Assembly: GCA_022448945.1 (NCBI GenBank)
Contig: JAKVCV010000013.1
Coordinates: forward strand, 156,911 to 220,910
Length of the DNA stretch: 64,000 bases
Origin: Saprospiraceae bacterium
Lineage (GTDB): Bacteria > Bacteroidota > Bacteroidia > Chitinophagales > Saprospiraceae
Reading direction: 5' to 3'
A program made the translations under genes and the position numbers. The notes under the pieces are model-generated. The model was not told the origin of the DNA, searched no databases, and was given only the letters and a program-made list of their open reading frames with translations. Positions within the stretch are counted from its first letter, which is position 1. Every line of letters begins with the position of its first letter. Below are positions 1 through 8,651 of this stretch, in pieces.

Positions 1-815
1 TTTCCTTTGTCTATTTCAGAATCATTTTTAATAGAAATGAATCTCACATAGATCTGAGGAGACCCTAAGAAACCAAGACCAATCGTAACAAAGCCAAGAA
101 TAGCAAAAATATTCATCCATGGGTTTGGGTCATTACCCCAAATATTAGTTAGATCTGGATCTATAGCATGCAAGCCACTTACGATACCATCACCATTTGT
201 AATACTCCACCAGGCTATGACAGGTAGAGTCACTAAGCCCAAAAACATTAAAATTCCCTGAAATAGATCGGACCAAACAGCAGCAACAAAGCCTCCGATA
301 AATATATAAGCAAGGACTATAAAAAAGCCAAGTAATGCTCCAGTGAAGTAATTAAGTTCTAATAAAGATTCAAAGGCTTTACCAGTAGCATCGATTTGTG
401 CACTTACATAAATGACTACAAAAACAGCAAGTGCAACGGCAGCTAACACCCTTATTGTATGTGTTTTAGCATTGAAATGGCTCTCTAGAAAATCTGGTAC
501 GGTAATAGATTCATATTTGTCAGTTAGTCTTTTGAATGGTTTGGCCATAAACCACCAGGAAATGCCTACACCGAGTAATTCTCCTACTACCACCCAGTAT
601 GCTGAAAGTCCTGCAATTGCTCCCATACCAGTTAACCCCAACAATAACCAACCGGATTCTCCCGTAGCACGTGCAGAAAAAGCGGCAGCCCAATACCCTA
701 TATTCTTGCCACCAACGTAAAAATCACTAAGTCCTTTTACACGTCTAGACGCCATTAATCCAATAAAAAATAATATGGCAAAGTAAATACCAAGAACAAT
801 GAATTTTGTGAGCAT
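1..815 (-). CDS. Sodium:solute symporter (SSS family, PutP-like), N-terminal part; runs off left edge
   Basis: Reverse-strand reading MLTKFIVLGIYFAILFFIGLMASRRVKGLSDFYVGGKNIGYWAAAFSARATGESGWLLLGLTG... is typical of SSS transporters; not in the ORF track because it is truncated by the window edge. Confidence 0.9.
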   Translation of the reverse strand, partial: MLTKFIVLGIYFAILFFIGLMASRRVKGLSDFYVGGKNIGYWAAAFSARATGESGWLLLGLTGMGAIAGLSAYWVVVGELLGVGISWWFMAKPFKRLTDKYESITVPDFLESHFNAKTHTIRVLAAVALAVFVVIYVSAQIDATGKAFESLLELNYFTGALLGFFIVLAYIFIGGFVAAVWSDLFQGILMFLGLVTLPVIAWWSITNGDGIVSGLHAIDPDLTNIWGNDPNPWMNIFAILGFVTIGLGFLGSPQIYVRFISIKNDSEIDKG

Positions 816-1003
816 TGGGAGTAGGATTTAATTTTTTGTGTTTATTAGATTATCTAACTTTGTAATTAAATGTAATATACAAGTTTTGAGTTTTCCTTTG
901 ATTTTATTTTTAAACTATTTTATTATTATTAATATTTTAAACTTTGTTCATTTATACTTGTTTATTTTTTCATAGATAGTTTTATTATTACAAAAAACAT
1001 AAA

Positions 1004-2026
1004 ATGTATAAACACGCCTTATTTTTATTTGTTCTTGTATTATATACAAATTATATTGTTGGACAAAAAGTTATAACATCATTTGACGACACTCCGCAAT
1101 CGCTAAAACCTAATTATTCAAATTTAAATAATTGGTGTGCCCACCCTGATAAAGAAGATAAATCGGATTTAATTCCCAGACCTTTACGTAAAGAGACAAA
1201 TGATTTGTCAGATCAAGTAGATGTCTTTTTTATACATCCTACAATGTATTTGGACGATCCTAAAAATGAATTTTTGTGGAATGCCGATATCGATGATAAA
1301 AAAATGAATAAAAAAGTTGATAATAAACCTATAAAATATCAGGCTAGTATATTCAATTTGGCAGGAAGGGTATACGCACCACGCTATAGGCAGGCTCATA
1401 TTCGTAGTTTTTATAGAAATTATAAATCTGATGGTAAAAAGGCACTTATATTGGCATATCAGGATGTAAGAAGTGCTTTTATTCATTACTTGAAAAATTA
1501 TAATAATGGTCGTCCTTTTATTTTAGCAGGACATAGCCAGGGCGCTTTACATTTGATTAGTTTACTTAAAGAAATGATAGATGGCAAGGACTTGCAAAAA
1601 AAATTAATCGCTGCTTATGTGATAGGATGGGGAGTAAAAAAGAATGAATTCAAAACCATACCATTGGGAAATAGTCCCGATCAAACTGGATGCTATCTAA
1701 CTTGGCGAACATATTCACGAGGATATTTGCCTTCATATTTAGATACAAATGATGTATGTGTAAATCCAATAAATTGGAAATCGAATAATAGCTATGCATC
1801 TTATAAAGAGAATAAAGGATCTATTTTATTTGGTTTTAATGTGGTTCGAAAACATTTGTTTGATGCACAGGTTAACGGTTCAGTCTTATGGGTTGGTAAA
1901 CCAAATTTATTTTTAGGGGGGTTATTTGAAAGAGAAAATTATCATATCGGTGATTTAAATTTGTTTTATTTGAGTGTAAGAAGAAATGCTGTCTTGAGAG
2001 CAAAAAAATATTTGACTGAGAACTAA
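1004..2026 (+). CDS. DUF3089-type alpha/beta-hydrolase-like exported protein
   Basis: Signal peptide; VDVFFIHPTMYL, YAPRYRQAHIRSFY, and GHSQGA nucleophile elbow. Confidence 0.8.
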   Translation: MYKHALFLFVLVLYTNYIVGQKVITSFDDTPQSLKPNYSNLNNWCAHPDKEDKSDLIPRPLRKETNDLSDQVDVFFIHPTMYLDDPKNEFLWNADIDDKKMNKKVDNKPIKYQASIFNLAGRVYAPRYRQAHIRSFYRNYKSDGKKALILAYQDVRSAFIHYLKNYNNGRPFILAGHSQGALHLISLLKEMIDGKDLQKKLIAAYVIGWGVKKNEFKTIPLGNSPDQTGCYLTWRTYSRGYLPSYLDTNDVCVNPINWKSNNSYASYKENKGSILFGFNVVRKHLFDAQVNGSVLWVGKPNLFLGGLFERENYHIGDLNLFYLSVRRNAVLRAKKYLTEN

Positions 2027-2061
2027 AATATTTGATAAAGTTCTATTCTGATCACAAATAA

Positions 2062-2532
2062 TTACCAGAATTTGAATGGATGGCTAACCAAACTTGAATT
2101 AAAGTATCTGGTATCTTCTGAGACCTCTTTACTAACCCAGTTGGGGATTATTATTTCTTGGTGTTCACTTTTAAGTTCAACCTCTGCAATTATTAAACCT
2201 TCGTTGTCACCACTAAATTCATCAACTTCCCATCTAAGCCCATTAAAAACTATTGTATACCGTGATTTTGAAATGATGGCACCCAAACACATTTCAATCA
2301 TTTCTCTTGCATCGTTTAAAGGAATGGTATATTCAAATTCTTTTCTTATAATTCCTTCATTTTTACTTTTTATAGTCAAAAAACCCTGATTTGCCTTTAT
2401 ACGAATACGAACTGTTCGTTCTGCTCCTTTAGAAAGATATCCCTGTATGATACATTCAGGATTATGTTCTTTTTTTATTTCTGACCATAGATTATGGTGT
2501 ACTAAAAATTTGCGTTCTATTTCTGTAGCCAT
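2062..2532 (-). CDS. CYTH domain protein (class IV adenylate cyclase / triphosphate tunnel metalloenzyme family)
   Basis: N-terminal EIERKFLV, TVRIRIKANQGFLTIKSK, WEVDEFSGDNEGLIIAEVEL. Confidence 0.92.
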   Translation of the reverse strand: MATEIERKFLVHHNLWSEIKKEHNPECIIQGYLSKGAERTVRIRIKANQGFLTIKSKNEGIIRKEFEYTIPLNDAREMIEMCLGAIISKSRYTIVFNGLRWEVDEFSGDNEGLIIAEVELKSEHQEIIIPNWVSKEVSEDTRYFNSSLVSHPFKFW

Positions 2533-2611
2533 AAATTATATCGTGGTATTTTGCAAGGATTTATAGGTACTGATAATACTGTTATTTGTTATAAATTGAT
2601 GGGAAGAAATA

Positions 2612-3571
2612 TCAATTTTGAATTCTATTGAATAAGATGGTCTGAAAATCATCTATGAGTTCTAAACTCTTTCGACTAATATTTTCAATCGGGTACGATA
2701 AACGGCCTAATGAGTGCTCGAAAACCAAAAAAGCAGCATCTTCACTTACATACCATTGTCCAACTTGAGATATATGTTGATCTTCGAATATTTTAAGGCT
2801 TCCATCTTCATTAAGATATAGTGTGTAATCAGAACTTCCAACTTCTTTATCTCCAACATTAGCTAATGCCCATGCACCTATAATCTTATGCTCTATTTGT
2901 TGATTTGAGGGGGCTTTTGACTCGTTATTTGTTTTTTCCAAGATATAAGAGCCATATTGGTCTGTAAATTGAAGTTTGTTTTTTTTAAGGAAGTTAATAT
3001 CGATAGTTTGAGTATTATTATCATTTGATAGTGTTAGTTTAGTATTATTATCATTTAACACCCAACGTCCAAGGCGTACCTTTTCATTCACTTTTTCACG
3101 GTATGAACTATTTTTAAAGAAATGAAAAGTGAGATTTTTTTCATTATAGTTATAACAACTATCTTCAATTTGAACTATTGACCATTCACCTCTTAATTTT
3201 TTTCTTGCCTTATTATGATTTATAGATTTTATCTTTAAATTTCGTGTTAGAACAAAGCCATTGTCTTTGTTAGAAAGCCCTAAAAATAAAGGGCTTATGT
3301 AATTAATGACAAAGTGTTCGGAAATGATATTATCTTTTTCAGAGATGGTAATTACTTTCTTTTTTTTGGAATATTCCCAATTATTAATCTCAGTATTTTC
3401 TTTAGAAAATGCTATTTCCAGTGTACCGTTTTTCTTAAAGAAATATGAACGTTCAAAAGTCGTATCTTTAGTTTCTATTTTCCAATTACCTACAATTCTT
3501 TGTTTTGTACTACAAGAAGAAATACTCCAGATAAACAGCAGAAAGCCCAAATTTATAAGTAAGTTTTTCAT
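2612..3571 (-). CDS. Lipoprotein with repeated lipocalin-like (GxW) domains; start moved to MKNLLINLG
   Basis: Lipobox SISSC after hydrophobic segment; three GxW-type segments (GNWKIE, GEWSIV, GAWALA). ORF track starts at 3592. Confidence 0.65.
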   Translation of the reverse strand: MKNLLINLGFLLFIWSISSCSTKQRIVGNWKIETKDTTFERSYFFKKNGTLEIAFSKENTEINNWEYSKKKKVITISEKDNIISEHFVINYISPLFLGLSNKDNGFVLTRNLKIKSINHNKARKKLRGEWSIVQIEDSCYNYNEKNLTFHFFKNSSYREKVNEKVRLGRWVLNDNNTKLTLSNDNNTQTIDINFLKKNKLQFTDQYGSYILEKTNNESKAPSNQQIEHKIIGAWALANVGDKEVGSSDYTLYLNEDGSLKIFEDQHISQVGQWYVSEDAAFLVFEHSLGRLSYPIENISRKSLELIDDFQTILFNRIQN

Positions 3572-3649
3572 TTTATTTATAGTGTAATTCAAATTATGAG
3601 TTAGGAGAAAACAAAAAAAATGTCAGATATCTATTTAATGATAGCAATT

Positions 3650-4207
3650 TTAATGCTCTTGATTAGTAAGGTAACTAAATTTATAATGTTTAAGAAATAC
3701 TTTCTTTCCTTTTTCAGTTTTTGAAAAATCAGTATAAACGAGTTCAACACCACTAAAAAGTTCAAGAACAGGCCGTTTATGAGGAGTTAAAATTACAAGA
3801 TTTTGGCTGTGTTGAAAAAGTTGAATAACAAGATCATAAAGTTTTTCTTTAGGACATAAATGCATAGCAAAACTACAAATAATACAACTATACTTTCCAG
3901 CCATCTTCCCTTTAATAATATCGTTAAAAGACCATTTATAACATTCTTTATTTAGGTTTTTTTTATATAGATGGTGTGTATAAGGATCACTAGCTTTATA
4001 GTTGTCATAATTTAAAGATCTTAATATTAAACTAACCTCGCCACCACCAGTACAAAAATCCAGGACTGAAGTATAGTCTAATTTTTGTGAATTATTAATA
4101 ATTAATTCTCGGATCTGTTCAATATGAGGGTTTTTATATTCATTACCGTAATCCTGGTAATACTTATCTACTCCTAGTTGTTCATATAGATTACGTATAT
4201 GCTTCAT
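3650..4207 (-). CDS. Class I SAM-dependent methyltransferase
   Basis: SAM-binding motif VLDFCTGGGEVSLILR. Confidence 0.7.
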   Translation of the reverse strand: MKHIRNLYEQLGVDKYYQDYGNEYKNPHIEQIRELIINNSQKLDYTSVLDFCTGGGEVSLILRSLNYDNYKASDPYTHHLYKKNLNKECYKWSFNDIIKGKMAGKYSCIICSFAMHLCPKEKLYDLVIQLFQHSQNLVILTPHKRPVLELFSGVELVYTDFSKTEKGKKVFLKHYKFSYLTNQEH

Positions 4208-4361
4208 TGTAGATTATTAGGTATAAAAAATATAACATTTCAGCTGTATATGTTTCTGATATTATTAAAAGTAAAAAAAAGGAGATTAAATTCATGCACC
4301 TAATTTATCTTTTGCTATATTGATTCAAAATTAACCAAAAAATTAATTAAATCAGTTTTTT

Positions 4362-5132
4362 ATGTTTGCAAAACATCTGTTGAAGGATAAAATTATATTA
4401 ATAACTGGCGGAAGAAGTGGTATCGGGTACCAAATAGCAACTTCCTGTTTGTCCTATGGAGCTACTGTATATATATGTTCTAGGAAAGAGGATAAGTTGA
4501 AAATTGCTGCAGATAAATTGAATGAAATTGGAACTTGTTATCATATTGCAGGTGACATTCGAGATATTGAGCGTGTTCAGGAAATCGCAGAATATATTAA
4601 GGAAAAGTCTGGTCGGTTAGATATTCTGGTAAATAATGCTGGAGGTCAGTTTCCATCTCCTGCTGAAGATATTAGTTATAACGGCTGGAATTCAGTCATC
4701 AATAATAATCTTAACGGTACTTGGTATGTTACTCAAACTATGGCAAAAACATTCTTTATTCCTCAAAAAAATGGGAATATCGTTAATATTATTGCCAATA
4801 TTTTCAGAGGTTTTCCAGGAATGGTACATACTGGTGCAGCACGGGCTGGTGTTGAGAATATGACTAAGACACTTGCAGTGGAATGGTGTAAGCATAATAT
4901 TAATATCAATGCAGTTGCTCCTGGCATAATTAAGTCTACTGGATTGGGTCAATATCCAGATGAACTGCTAGAAGGCGTGAGTGATAGAATTCCTCTTAAA
5001 AGACTAGGTACTACTAAGGAAGTTGCAGATTTATCAATATTTCTCATGAGCCCTATGGCAGGCTTTATTACTGGTGAAACAGTATATATCGATGGTGGTC
5101 ATCGTTTATGGGGAGATCTTTTCGACTTTTAA
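4362..5132 (+). CDS. SDR family oxidoreductase (2,4-dienoyl-CoA / trans-2-enoyl-CoA reductase-like)
   Basis: ITGGRSGIG, LVNNAGG, C-terminal ITGETVYIDGGHRLWG. Confidence 0.88.
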   Translation: MFAKHLLKDKIILITGGRSGIGYQIATSCLSYGATVYICSRKEDKLKIAADKLNEIGTCYHIAGDIRDIERVQEIAEYIKEKSGRLDILVNNAGGQFPSPAEDISYNGWNSVINNNLNGTWYVTQTMAKTFFIPQKNGNIVNIIANIFRGFPGMVHTGAARAGVENMTKTLAVEWCKHNININAVAPGIIKSTGLGQYPDELLEGVSDRIPLKRLGTTKEVADLSIFLMSPMAGFITGETVYIDGGHRLWGDLFDF

Positions 5133-5316
5133 GAGTTTTTATCATTAAACAAATTTTAAAGACCATAAATCCGAAGGATTCTAATAAAGAAGTCTGAATC
5201 TTCATTTTTTTTCCTTAAATATTTTTTCTCATGTTACTTCTATTAAAATGAAGTTGAAAAACCCCATTAAATTTGAACCTTAAGAAATAATTCAAGGTCA
5301 ATTTATTATTAAGCAT

Positions 5317-6465
5317 ATGAATTTATATAACGAAGAACATCAACTTTTTAGACAATCAGTAAAGGATTTCCTAAAAAAGGAAGCAATGCCATATATAGAT
5401 GATTGGGAAAAAGCAGGAGAAATACCCCGAACTATTTGGAAAAAATTTGGAGATATGGGTTTTTTGGGTGTAAATATCCCAGAAAAATATGGTGGTAGTG
5501 GGCTTGATTTTGGATATCAGTCAATTCTTGTTGAAGAGACTTCTAAATGTTATTCAGGCGGCTTCAGTGCTGCTATTATAGGTCATATCTCATTGGCTAT
5601 GGTTTACCTTGAACGTTTTGGAAGTGAATATATTAAAGAACGCTATTTGCCGAAGAGTTGTTCTGGAGAATGGTTTGGTTGTTTAGGTGTAACAGAACCA
5701 TTTGCTGGTTCTGATGTTGCTGGAATCAAAACTACTGCTGTTGCTGATGGAGATGACTATATTCTTAATGGTAGTAAAACTTTCATAACGAATGGTGTAT
5801 TAAGTGATTTTTTGATTATTGCTGCAAAGACAAATCCCGAAATGAAATCAGCTGGTATTAGTCTTTTTGTTTTAGATAGATCAATGCCTGGAATATCTGC
5901 CCATAAACTTGATAAGTTGGGCTGGCATGCTTCCGATACTGCTGAAATTTCTATTCAGGATGTTCGTGTACCTGCAAAAAATATAATTGGTGAAGCGGGT
6001 ATGGGTTTTTATTATATTATGCAAAATTTTGCATTGGAAAGACTAATTTTGGCAATTGGAGCTATAACTGCCTGTGAAACAGCTATTGCTTATACCCTTA
6101 AGTATATGTCTGAACGTAAGGCATTTGGTCGTCCAATTAATAAATTTCAGGTTTTGCGTCATAGAATGGCACAACTTGCTAGTGAAACTACTATGTTAAA
6201 ATCTTTTAATTCCACTATTTCAGTTGCTTTCAATCAATCGAAAAATGTTGTTAAAGAGTGTGCTATGGCAAAGTTGCTATGTACAGAGCTATCGGATAAA
6301 GTAATGACTGAGTGCCTACAGTGTTTTGGGGGTTATGGATATATGGAAGATTATAGAATGGCTAGAATGTTTAGGGATAGTAGATTAGGTACTATAGGAG
6401 GTGGCACTTCAGAAATAATGCGCGAATTAATATCTAAAATGGTAATTGATGATGTTAGTTACTAA
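5317..6465 (+). CDS. Acyl-CoA dehydrogenase (copy 1)
   Basis: GCLGVTEPFAGSDVAG, NGSKTFITNG, YMSERKAFGRPINKFQVLRHRMAQ, QCFGGYGYMEDY, GTIGGGTSEIMRE. Confidence 0.95.
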   Translation: MNLYNEEHQLFRQSVKDFLKKEAMPYIDDWEKAGEIPRTIWKKFGDMGFLGVNIPEKYGGSGLDFGYQSILVEETSKCYSGGFSAAIIGHISLAMVYLERFGSEYIKERYLPKSCSGEWFGCLGVTEPFAGSDVAGIKTTAVADGDDYILNGSKTFITNGVLSDFLIIAAKTNPEMKSAGISLFVLDRSMPGISAHKLDKLGWHASDTAEISIQDVRVPAKNIIGEAGMGFYYIMQNFALERLILAIGAITACETAIAYTLKYMSERKAFGRPINKFQVLRHRMAQLASETTMLKSFNSTISVAFNQSKNVVKECAMAKLLCTELSDKVMTECLQCFGGYGYMEDYRMARMFRDSRLGTIGGGTSEIMRELISKMVIDDVSY

Positions 6466-6531
6466 ATAATACATTTTTATTGTCTCATTTTTTAATTAAT
6501 AAAACTTATTTAAATACAATTAATCATAATT

Positions 6532-7695
6532 ATGAAATCATATTATTTTAATGAGGAACATGATATGTTCAGGCAATCTTTAAAGGATTTTCTAAATAAA
6601 GAAGCCATTCCAAATATTACGCAATGGGAACAAGATCGTAGAATACCAAAAGCCTTTTGGAAGAAATTTGGAGACATGGGGTATTTTGGGATCAATTTTC
6701 CAGAAAAATATGGTGGCCTTGATTTGGGTTTTTTCTATTCCGTTGTGTTAATCGAAGAAATTTCTAAATGTTTTTCTGGTGGTTTTGCAATCTTACCCAT
6801 GGTACAGTCTTATATGTCTACTCCTTATATTCTTAATCATGGTTCAGAAGCGCTTAAAGAAAAGTATCTTCCAGGTGCTATAGCAGGAGAGAAGATTTGT
6901 TCTATTGCCATATCAGAACCTGGTGCTGGCTCCGATGCCATGAATATCCAAACTAAAGCCATTAAAAATGGAGATCATTATATAGTTAATGGTAGCAAAA
7001 CTTTTATAACCAATGCTTTTTATGGCGATTTTATGGTAGCAGTTGTAAAAACAGACCCTGAAGCTGGAGTGAATGGCATTAGTTTATTAGTCATTGATAA
7101 TAAATCAGAAGGTGTATCAATGAGGAAGTTAAATAAACTTGGATGGCATTCTTCAGATACTGCTGAGATAAATTTTGATGATGTTGAAGTGCCAAAGGAA
7201 AATTTAGTTGGTGATGAAGGGATGGGCTTTTATTATTTAATGGGAGGATTACAACTAGAAAGATTAGTTGCTGCTGTTGGTGGTTTTGCAGGCTGTGAGT
7301 CTGCACTAAGATACTCGTTACAATATATGTCTGAACGTAAGGCATTTGGTCGTCCAATAAATAAGTTTCAGGTTTTAAGGCATAGAGTAGCTCAGATGGC
7401 ATCTGAAATTGAAGCGCATAAATACTTTACTTATCATTGTTGCAAATTGCATAATGATGGTGAATATGCTGTAAAAGAATGTTCTATGGCCAAGTTATTA
7501 GGCACAGAAATGGCTAACAAAGTTGCTACAGAATGTCTTCAGTTTTTTGGTGGATACGGGTATATGGAAGATTACAAGATGGCTCGTTTTTTCAGAGATT
7601 CTCGTATTGGAACAATTGGGGGTGGAACTTCTGAAGTTATGAGAGAAATTATTGCTAAGATGATCATCGATGGGCAGGAATATGAAGAAGCGTAA
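6532..7695 (+). CDS. Acyl-CoA dehydrogenase (copy 2, tandem paralogue)
   Basis: SEPGAGSDAMN, NGSKTFITNA, YMSERKAFGRPINKFQVLRHRVAQ, GTIGGGTSEVMRE. Confidence 0.95.
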   Translation: MKSYYFNEEHDMFRQSLKDFLNKEAIPNITQWEQDRRIPKAFWKKFGDMGYFGINFPEKYGGLDLGFFYSVVLIEEISKCFSGGFAILPMVQSYMSTPYILNHGSEALKEKYLPGAIAGEKICSIAISEPGAGSDAMNIQTKAIKNGDHYIVNGSKTFITNAFYGDFMVAVVKTDPEAGVNGISLLVIDNKSEGVSMRKLNKLGWHSSDTAEINFDDVEVPKENLVGDEGMGFYYLMGGLQLERLVAAVGGFAGCESALRYSLQYMSERKAFGRPINKFQVLRHRVAQMASEIEAHKYFTYHCCKLHNDGEYAVKECSMAKLLGTEMANKVATECLQFFGGYGYMEDYKMARFFRDSRIGTIGGGTSEVMREIIAKMIIDGQEYEEA

Positions 7696-7844
7696 AATTA
7701 ATATAATTATATCTTTTCTATCCATACTTCAAGGAGTAGAGACTTTTACTATTATTATCTTTTCAGTTCTTAATTTTTTAATGTATTTTTAAATGTACTA
7801 ATTGTAATAATTAATCATGTTAATGTTTCTAAATCAGTATTTAT

Positions 7845-8285
7845 ATGGAATTGGAAGATATTAAAGAAAAAAATTATATAGAAAGCTTTGAAGTAAAAAC
7901 CATTAAAGGCGAAACCATTAAATTTGGTGATGGTAGTAATAAACCTACTTTGTTGGTCTTGTTTACTACTTGGTGTTCATCCTGTATGGAAGCAGCGCCA
8001 GCTATAAGTAATAAGTTTTCTCATTTAAAAGGACAAATAAATCTTGTCGGTATAGGTAGGGAGCACAATGCTGAAGAATTAAAAAAATGGGCTGATGTGG
8101 CTGGTCTACATTATGATTTGATAGAGGATCCTGAACGTGAATTATTTAATAGATTTGCAGAATTTCATGTGCCTAGAATTTATTTGATAGCCACTGACGG
8201 TTATGTTACATATCAGGATGTAAACTGGCATCCATTTATGCTGGAGGATATGGAAGAAGCTGTTAATGATATACTTACAAAATAA
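7845..8285 (+). CDS. TlpA/ResA-like thioredoxin-fold protein, no signal peptide
   Basis: LLVLFTTWCSSCMEAAPA (CxxC), FHVPRIYLIATDG cis-Pro region. Confidence 0.85.
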   Translation: MELEDIKEKNYIESFEVKTIKGETIKFGDGSNKPTLLVLFTTWCSSCMEAAPAISNKFSHLKGQINLVGIGREHNAEELKKWADVAGLHYDLIEDPERELFNRFAEFHVPRIYLIATDGYVTYQDVNWHPFMLEDMEEAVNDILTK

Positions 8286-8291
8286 ATATAA

Positions 8292-8325
8292 CCACTTCAA
8301 CTCCGAAGTGGCTTTTTTTTGTTTT
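8292..8325 (+). terminator. Rho-independent terminator after the thioredoxin gene
   Basis: CCACTTC-AACTC-CGAAGTGG stem-loop followed by a T-run. Confidence 0.85.
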
Positions 8326-8651
8326 TTATACAATGGTGATTACTTTGATACTATTTAATATTCTGTAAATTGAAAATAATTTGTTGATATTCTTTTTATA
8401 AGAATTAATGATAGCTAATAAATCTTACGTTTGATATGCTATTTGTAGCTTTGCTGTTGTCTTGATAATTATATATTATGAATTACACCTACCTTAAATT
8501 TATTAAAAAACACCAACAAAAAAGACTTTAAATTACGTTTAGAAATAGTAGGGGAATGATATTACAAATTTATTAACTAATACATAGTCATTATAAAGTG
8601 TTTTTTATTTGATAGAACTTCAACATATCCTAAAATCAAAAGACAGGAAAT

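Noticed and set aside
412-720. 102-aa plus-strand ORF
   Set aside because: Antisense to the clear sodium:solute symporter coding frame
7091-7402. 103-aa minus-strand ORF
   Set aside because: Antisense to acyl-CoA dehydrogenase copy 2; low-complexity sequence
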